Position numbers and translations under genes: made by a program
DNA from: Candidatus Pacearchaeota archaeon
GTDB taxonomy: Archaea; Nanobdellota; Nanobdellia; Pacearchaeales; GW2011-AR1
NCBI GenBank assembly: GCA_002686355.1
Contig: NZBV01000030.1
Location: forward strand, 1-17,181
Length of the DNA stretch: 17,181 bases
Direction: 5' to 3'
The notes under the pieces: model-generated
What the model saw: the letters and a program-made list of their open reading frames with translations, nothing else
Told to the model about the DNA's origin: nothing
The model's database searches: none
In this document: in pieces, positions 13,133 to 17,181 of the stretch
How positions within the stretch are numbered: position 1 is the first letter of the stretch
How the letters are laid out: every line of letters begins with the position of its first letter

Positions 13133-13142
13133 CCTTAAAAAC
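13133..13142 (+). promoter_or_regulatory. TATA-like box for the L40e operon
   Basis: CCTTAAAAAC is centred 25-26 bases before the L40e ATG at 13163; leaderless. Confidence 0.5.
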
Positions 13143-13162
13143 TCATTTTTTCTCAGATAACT

Positions 13163-13327
13163 ATGGTAACCAAAATACCCGAAGCACAAAATCGTATGTT
13201 CAAAAATGTTTTTGTTTGTAAAAAATGCCAGGCCAAACAGAAGGCAGACGCCCAAAAAATTCTAAAAGAAAAAGTCAAGTGCAGAAAATGTAAAAGAAAT
13301 GCATTCAGACCCTTGAAAAAGAAATAA
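13163..13327 (+). CDS. rpl40e: Large-subunit ribosomal protein L40e (eL40)
   Basis: This 54-residue protein is the archaeal L40e, a small zinc-ribbon ribosomal protein without the ubiquitin fusion seen in eukaryotes. Cys19/Cys22 (C-K-K-C) and Cys40/Cys43 (C-R-K-C) form the metal site. The start K-I-P-E-A-Q-N-R-M-F and the end R-P-L-K-K-K match the family, where F-P-E-A-x-x-R is usual near the start. The ATG follows a TATA box at leaderless distance. The stop codon is one base before the protease gene, so the two form an operon linking a ribosomal protein to a membrane protease. Confidence 0.93.
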   Translation: MVTKIPEAQNRMFKNVFVCKKCQAKQKADAQKILKEKVKCRKCKRNAFRPLKKK

Positions 13328-13328
13328 A

Positions 13329-14744
13329 ATGGTGAGTTTTTTTGTGATCGATATGAGTTTATTAGTATTGTTTATCTTATTTGCATCTGTGTTCCTTTAT
13401 AGAAAAAGGAGGAATCTCAAAAAAGAAGGCTCGCTCTTTTTATACAAAACATCGTGGGGGATAAAGTTAATTGATTATATCGGGAAGAAATATCAAAGAA
13501 CCCTTAAGTTGCTGAGTTATATCTCTATAAGTATTGGTTATGTTTTAATGGCAGGAATTATTTATTTGATGGGGAATTCTGTTTATCTTTATTTGACAAC
13601 TGAAATTGCAAAAACTCTCAAAGCTCCTCCAATTGCACCTTTAATCCCATACTTTCCAAAATTGTTTGGTCTTCAGAGTTTTTTTCCTGATTTTTTCTTT
13701 GTTTACTTTATAGTTGCTATTTTAATTGTTGCAACAGCGCATGAATTTTCCCATGGAATTTTTGCTAGGAGATTTGGCATAAGAATAAAATCAACTGGTT
13801 TTGCATTCTTCAAATACCTCCCTGCATTTTTCGGGGCTTTTGTTGAACAGGATGACAAACAGATGAATCAGTCAAAGAAGTTCGCGCAGATGAGTGTATT
13901 GTCTGCTGGAGTTTTTGCAAATGTGATTGTTGCAATAGGTTTTTACTTTTTACTATTCTTATTTTTCACTGCAACATTTATTCCTTCAGGGATTCAGTTT
14001 AATATTTATTCACAATCACTAGTGAATGTTGAAGATATCTCCTCGATAAATGGCCTGTCAGTAACTTCTTATGAAGAACTTTTGAATCTAACGAACGATT
14101 CCACAAAGTTGAATAGAATTTCTACAAAAGAGATGGATTATTTTGGAACAAGAGAAGGGCTCTTCGACCAGAGAGGGCAAGAACAAATAATTTTATCTGA
14201 TTCGCCTGCATTGGAATATCAACTAGGGAAGATTATCACTGAAATTGACGGAGAAAAAATAACTAGCTTAGAAAAGCTAAAAGCGAAAATAGGTTCTTAT
14301 TCTCCTGGAGATGAAATAGAGATTAAAACAATTAAGAAAAATAACACCTCTATTGACAAGTTAAAGTTGGGAGAGCACCCTGAAAAAGAAGGAGTTGCGT
14401 GGCTTGGAGTTAGATTTTATGGAAGTGCTCAAGGGACATTCTCCAAATTTGTATCAACAATTTTTCCCTCTTACAAAAAACCGTTTGTCTATTATAAGCC
14501 AAAAAGTGAGGCTCATATTTTTATCAAGAATTTAATTTGGTGGGTGTTTATTATTAATATTCTGGTTGCACTTTTTAATATGCTTCCACTTGGAATTCTC
14601 GACGGGGGGAGGTTCTTTTATCTGACAATATTGGGTATTACTGGCTCAGAAAACCTGGCAAAAAAGTCTTTCAGGGCAATGACTTATTTTATTTTGTTAT
14701 TATTCTTTCTGCTTGTAATCAAGTGGTTATTTTCACTTTTTTAG
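13329..14744 (+). CDS. Site-2-type intramembrane metalloprotease (M50) with PDZ domain
   Basis: Site-2 proteases cut transmembrane helices within the membrane using zinc. The metal motif H-E-F-S-H is at 138-142 in a hydrophobic helix, and the third ligand motif N-M-L-P-L-G-I-L-D-G-G is at 417-427, matching N-x-x-P-x-x-x-x-D-G. Between them a PDZ-like region (about residues 235-360) has E-D-I-S-S-I-N-G and a second similar repeat, L-G-K-I-I-T-E-I-D-G-E-K-I, suggesting two PDZ units or a tandem half. Several other hydrophobic helices lie at residues 4-23, 65-90, 190-215, 390-412 and 450-470. The 471-residue length is typical of archaeal members. It starts one base after the L40e stop with no Shine-Dalgarno, so it is likely translationally coupled. 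Substrates unknown; regulated cleavage of membrane-bound factors is the usual role. Confidence 0.92.
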   Translation: MVSFFVIDMSLLVLFILFASVFLYRKRRNLKKEGSLFLYKTSWGIKLIDYIGKKYQRTLKLLSYISISIGYVLMAGIIYLMGNSVYLYLTTEIAKTLKAPPIAPLIPYFPKLFGLQSFFPDFFFVYFIVAILIVATAHEFSHGIFARRFGIRIKSTGFAFFKYLPAFFGAFVEQDDKQMNQSKKFAQMSVLSAGVFANVIVAIGFYFLLFLFFTATFIPSGIQFNIYSQSLVNVEDISSINGLSVTSYEELLNLTNDSTKLNRISTKEMDYFGTREGLFDQRGQEQIILSDSPALEYQLGKIITEIDGEKITSLEKLKAKIGSYSPGDEIEIKTIKKNNTSIDKLKLGEHPEKEGVAWLGVRFYGSAQGTFSKFVSTIFPSYKKPFVYYKPKSEAHIFIKNLIWWVFIINILVALFNMLPLGILDGGRFFYLTILGITGSENLAKKSFRAMTYFILLLFFLLVIKWLFSLF

Positions 14745-14750
14745 GAAAAA

Positions 14751-14759
14751 ATATTTAAA
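14751..14759 (+). promoter_or_regulatory. TATA box for the lysine-rich peptide gene
   Basis: ATATTTAAA predicts a start near 14781, giving a leader of about 22 bases that contains a Shine-Dalgarno. This differs from the leaderless pattern of most neighbours. Confidence 0.5.
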
Positions 14760-14790
14760 GAAGAACTTCTTTTAAAATCCAATTAAAAAA

Positions 14791-14795
14791 GAGGT
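14791..14795 (+). promoter_or_regulatory. Shine-Dalgarno for the lysine-rich peptide
   Basis: GAGGT sits seven bases before the ATG at 14803, complementary to the archaeal 16S rRNA 3' end. It decides the start of a gene too short for normal ORF calling. Confidence 0.6.
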
Positions 14796-14802
14796 TTCTA
14801 AC

Positions 14803-14898
14803 ATGGCAAAGAAAAAAGCGGCTAAGAAAAAAACAAAAAAGAAAGTCGCAAAGAAAAAGACTGCAAAAAAGAAGGGAAAGAAAAAAAAGAAGAGGTAA
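14803..14898 (+). CDS. 31-residue lysine-rich basic peptide (histone-tail-like)
   Basis: A 31-codon ORF in which 20 residues are Lys, five Ala, two Thr and one Arg, built from repeats of A/T-K-K-K. The composition resembles the C-terminal tails of eukaryotic H1 and bacterial H1-like proteins, so it could bind DNA or RNA non-specifically (inference). The ORF has a TATA box, a 22-base leader with GAGGT, and a T-rich tract after the stop, so it is a complete transcription unit. Low complexity means homology searches will be unreliable. It is not an extension of the S2P gene, which ends 58 bases earlier in another context. Confidence 0.7.
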   Translation: MAKKKAAKKKTKKKVAKKKTAKKKGKKKKKR

Positions 14899-14916
14899 TT
14901 CTCATCTAATCAATTG

Positions 14917-14927
14917 ATTTTTTATTT
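14917..14927 (+). terminator. T-rich terminator after the lysine-rich peptide
   Basis: Six T and then ATTT follow the short palindrome TCAATTGA about 20 bases after the stop codon. It fits an archaeal oligo-T terminator. Confidence 0.4.
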
Positions 14928-14933
14928 AATAAG

Positions 14934-14941
14934 ATTTAAAT
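14934..14941 (+). promoter_or_regulatory. TATA-like box for the Taw1 gene
   Basis: The palindrome ATTTAAAT is centred 26 bases before the ATG at 14964; leaderless. Confidence 0.55.
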
Positions 14942-14963
14942 TCTGTTTCTTGTTTTTATTCTT

Positions 14964-15950
14964 ATGATTCCTGAGGATATAAGTGAATTATTAAAAAGAC
15001 AGCATTATGTTATTGCTGGAAAGCATTCTGCAGTTCAAGTTTGTCGTTGGACTAAGAAGGCTTTGACAGGCGAGGGAGTTTGTTATAAGCAGAAGTTTTA
15101 TGGAATTAAGAGTTATGGATGTTGTCAAATGACGCCAGCTGTGATGTGGTGTCCGAATAAATGTTTGCATTGTTGGAGGGCGATTGAATTAACTTTGGGG
15201 GACAAGATGGAGAATACTGATTCTGCTAAGGAGATTGTTGATAAATGTATTGAGGCGCAGAAGAAGTTGTTGACAGGTTTTAAGAGCCATAAGAAAATTG
15301 ATATGGTGAAGTGGGAGGATGCACAAGAGCCTTCTCAGTTTGCGATTTCGCTTTCGGGCGAGCCGTTGATTTATGATAAGATTTGTGATTTAGTTGAAGA
15401 GTTGCGAGCGAGAAATAAAACGAGTTTTATTGTTACAAATGGGTTGTATCCTGAGAAGATTCAAGAGATGATTGATAAAAATTGTTTGCCTACTCAATTA
15501 TATATTTCTGTTAATTCGCCGAATAAAGAACTTTATGATAGATTTCATAGAAGTTCTATGAAAGATGCTTGGGAAAAGTTGAATAAGAGTTTAGAGATTA
15601 TGGGAAAGATTAAAGGGCGTACAGTATTCAGGATTAATCTTGTTAAAGATTTGAACATGAACGCTTCTTTAGAAAAGAAGCGTAAGCAAGAAAAGGAACC
15701 AAAAGATTATCCAGAACTTTATTCTGAGATGATTAAGAAAGCGAATCCAATGTTTATTGAAGTTAAAGGGTTTATGAGTGTTGGTTATGCTCGAGAAAGA
15801 TTAGGTTATGACAAAATGCCTTATCACGAGGATATTGTTGATTTTGCTAAAAAGATTTTGAAGTTTTTGCCAGAATACAAAATTTTAGATGAACATGAAT
15901 TTTCAAGAGTTGTGTTGTTGGGGAAGAGTGAAGAAGGTAGGAAAATTTAA
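14964..15950 (+). CDS. taw1: tRNA 4-demethylwyosine synthase Taw1 (TYW1-type radical SAM enzyme)
   Basis: Taw1 condenses pyruvate carbons onto N1-methylguanosine-37 of tRNA-Phe to build the tricyclic wyosine core. The radical-SAM motif C-P-N-K-C-L-H-C is at residues 63-70, and the second cluster's cysteines are at 27, 40 and 53, the spacing known for Taw1. Other matches are K-S-Y-G-C-C-Q-M-T-P-A-V-M-W before the motif, the S-L-S-G-E-P-L segment, I-V-T-N-G-L-Y-P, and S-V-N-S-P-N. The 328-residue length is standard. The coding strand favours G- and T-ending codons (AAG, TTG, GAG) more than its AT-rich neighbours. Its TAA stop overlaps the convergent reductase stop within one TTAA. Confidence 0.95.
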   Translation: MIPEDISELLKRQHYVIAGKHSAVQVCRWTKKALTGEGVCYKQKFYGIKSYGCCQMTPAVMWCPNKCLHCWRAIELTLGDKMENTDSAKEIVDKCIEAQKKLLTGFKSHKKIDMVKWEDAQEPSQFAISLSGEPLIYDKICDLVEELRARNKTSFIVTNGLYPEKIQEMIDKNCLPTQLYISVNSPNKELYDRFHRSSMKDAWEKLNKSLEIMGKIKGRTVFRINLVKDLNMNASLEKKRKQEKEPKDYPELYSEMIKKANPMFIEVKGFMSVGYARERLGYDKMPYHEDIVDFAKKILKFLPEYKILDEHEFSRVVLLGKSEEGRKI

Positions 15951-16942
15951 TTTCCATAAAATTCTTGAAAATTTTTATTTTTAATTAATTTTACAAAAAC
16001 TTCAAACATTAAACTTTGTATTTTGGGATTGTCAACAATATCAAATGCTTTCAAACAATTTTCTTGTCTTTGTTTAAATTTTAAAATTCTTTTTGTTTCT
16101 TTCATATCTTTGTTTTCTAAAATATTCTTTGCTATATCTTCCCCATTAATTAAGGCATAACTTATTCCTTCGCCAGTATTAGCGCTAGCAAGTCCACTTG
16201 CTTCTCCTGCTAAATAAATATTCTTAAATTTATTCCCAACATATTTAACATTTACAGGAGAACCTTGAAATTTTCCTTTGCTATAATCTACTCCCTGAGT
16301 ATCTAAAAATTTATTTAATGAATCTTTTGCTCTTTTGCTGTTAATAATATCTGGATTAAAATAAACTCCTGCAGAAGTAAAATCTTTATGAGGGAAAATC
16401 CACCCATATCCACTTTTAATCTTGTCGGGCTCTAAGAACCAAATAAATTTATCATATTCTCCTGGAAGAATATACTGGTATCCTACATAAAATTTAGATG
16501 GCAAATTTAAACTTTTTCTAACTATAGAATTAGTCCCGTCACAACCAACCAAGTAATTAAATCCAATCTCTTCCCCATTAGACAAAGTTACATAATTTCC
16601 ATCAATTTTTTTAACAGACTTTTCAGTTTCAACCTGTATATTTTCAAATTTATCTAATTCACTTAATTGATATTTTCCTAGATCTAGTCTACTAATTGTT
16701 CTTAATGGATTTTTTAGTTCAAATTCGTATTCATTATTATTTAGAATAATACTTTGTTTCTTAAATTCCCTATATTCTCCTTCTGGAAGATTAAATGGAT
16801 TAGTTAGATATGTAAGTCCGCCGGCACATATTTTTGGCCCAATAATATCTTTCTTTTCCAAAACTAATATTTCTAAAGAAGAATTCCCTAAACTTTCTGC
16901 ACATTTTAATCCAGAAGGTCCAGCCCCAATAATTGTAATCAT
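15947..16942 (-). CDS. Geranylgeranyl reductase family FAD-dependent oxidoreductase
   Basis: Members of this flavoprotein family reduce the double bonds of isoprenoid chains in archaeal lipids. The FAD-binding G-A-G-P-S-G is at 6-11 and the C-A-G-G motif at 39-42. The family marker Y-G-W-I-F-P is at 179-184, followed by G-V-Y, and the second FAD motif A-G-E-A-S-G-L-A-S-A-N-T-G-E-G-I lies near 245-260. G-C-D-G-T-N-S at 133-139 is also typical. The 331 residues are a little shorter than many homologues (about 380-400). A TATA-like box lies 25 bases before the ATG. The substrate could be archaeal lipid or another isoprenoid such as a quinone or polyprenyl carrier; sequence alone does not decide. 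Confidence 0.9.
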   Translation of the reverse strand: MITIIGAGPSGLKCAESLGNSSLEILVLEKKDIIGPKICAGGLTYLTNPFNLPEGEYREFKKQSIILNNNEYEFELKNPLRTISRLDLGKYQLSELDKFENIQVETEKSVKKIDGNYVTLSNGEEIGFNYLVGCDGTNSIVRKSLNLPSKFYVGYQYILPGEYDKFIWFLEPDKIKSGYGWIFPHKDFTSAGVYFNPDIINSKRAKDSLNKFLDTQGVDYSKGKFQGSPVNVKYVGNKFKNIYLAGEASGLASANTGEGISYALINGEDIAKNILENKDMKETKRILKFKQRQENCLKAFDIVDNPKIQSLMFEVFVKLIKNKNFQEFYGN

Positions 16943-16961
16943 ATGATTAAGTTTTTAGATA

Positions 16962-16973
16962 GATTATATTAAT
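16962..16973 (-). promoter_or_regulatory. TATA-like box for the reductase gene
   Basis: ATTAATATAATC on the minus strand is centred 25-26 bases before the ATG at 16942; leaderless. It forms a divergent promoter pair with the box at 17006-17014. Confidence 0.5.
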
Positions 16974-17005
16974 ATTATTGTTACGATTTATTGTTATTCC
17001 ACAAT

Positions 17006-17014
17006 CTTTATAAA
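17006..17014 (+). promoter_or_regulatory. TATA box for the 38-residue peptide
   Basis: CTTTATAAA predicts a start near 17036, hence a leader of about 23 bases carrying the Shine-Dalgarno at 17048-17054. Confidence 0.55.
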
Positions 17015-17047
17015 CAATAATCTGAATAATTAGATTTAACTCTAATA

Positions 17048-17054
17048 GAGGTGG
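17048..17054 (+). promoter_or_regulatory. Strong Shine-Dalgarno for the 38-residue peptide
   Basis: GAGGTGG, ending four bases before the ATG at 17059, is the best match to the archaeal anti-SD in the window. Confidence 0.6.
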
Positions 17055-17058
17055 TAAA

Positions 17059-17175
17059 ATGAGTAAAAAACTAAAGAATACAGTAGATAATATAATAAAA
17101 ACAACTTCTAAAAGCTTCTCAAACCTTTCCATGAAAAAATTTAATTCCAATCATAACTCCGCCAATTCAAATTGA
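17059..17175 (+). CDS. 38-residue Lys/Asn/Ser-rich small protein
   Basis: This ORF is supported by signals rather than homology: a TATA box, a 23-base leader and a strong GAGGTGG. The peptide begins M-S-K-K-L-K-N-T-V-D-N-I-I-K, a short amphipathic helix, followed by a polar tail in which Ser, Asn and Lys dominate. It has no cysteine and no membrane helix. A longer minus-strand frame over the same bases has no promoter and reads as an antisense shadow. Function unknown. If the window boundary cuts an operon, the next gene would lie to the right. Confidence 0.55.
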   Translation: MSKKLKNTVDNIIKTTSKSFSNLSMKKFNSNHNSANSN

Positions 17176-17181
17176 AATCCC

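Noticed and set aside
16947..17150. 67-codon minus-strand hydrophobic ORF
   Set aside because: It would cover both divergent TATA boxes and the Shine-Dalgarno of the plus-strand 38-residue gene; composition fits an antisense frame.
1..17181. CRISPR array, insertion sequence or integrase
   Set aside because: No regularly spaced repeats, no transposase or integrase motifs and no terminal inverted repeats were seen.

Overview
The window reads as a densely packed, AT-rich archaeal chromosome, most likely from a DPANN lineage (Pacearchaeota/Woesearchaeota-like; this placement is inference). Archaeal identity is clear from aIF5A with a hypusine site, Spt5, RpoP, L37Ae, L40e, prefoldin beta, FtsZ with SepF, a Taw1-type wyosine enzyme, an S-layer C-terminal domain and TATA-box promoters. 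A striking common feature is that most transcription units have a TATA-like box centred about 25-27 nt before the start codon, which implies leaderless mRNAs. I used this spacing to choose start codons.

Left part (1-5.9 kb, cell surface): the 3' end of an S-layer protein with a T-rich terminator; two tandem single-pass membrane proteins that look like distant paralogues; then, on the minus strand, a large secreted protein with a C-terminal membrane anchor, an archaeosortase-like transpeptidase and a DedA family membrane protein. A small four-helix membrane protein is divergent from this cluster.

Middle (5.8-9.3 kb, minus strand): a shortened Dph2-like protein lacking the first cysteine domain; SepF followed by a 77-residue unknown; and a tRNA-Pro(UGG) whose TATA box sits exactly where transcription would begin at the first base of the tRNA. 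The tRNA leads into L37Ae, RpoP and prefoldin beta with no other visible promoter. L11 and Spt5 lie upstream of it.

9.3-12.2 kb: SecE, FtsZ and an FKBP-type prolyl isomerase, all on the minus strand. The SecE-Spt5-L11 order is a classic archaeal arrangement, but here it is interrupted by gene-poor gaps that look like decayed coding sequence. 12.2-17.2 kb: aIF5A, a frameshifted remnant gene, L40e with a site-2-type membrane protease, a 31-residue lysine-rich peptide, Taw1, a geranylgeranyl-reductase-family flavoprotein, and a 38-residue peptide with a strong Shine-Dalgarno sequence.

The genes together cover translation and transcription core functions, FtsZ/SepF cell division, protein export and folding, and cell-surface assembly. 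The best candidates for something new are the archaeosortase/substrate/DedA cluster, the truncated Dph2-like protein, the apparently leaderless tRNA-Pro that heads an mRNA operon, and paired homopolymer frameshifts in two small decayed genes.
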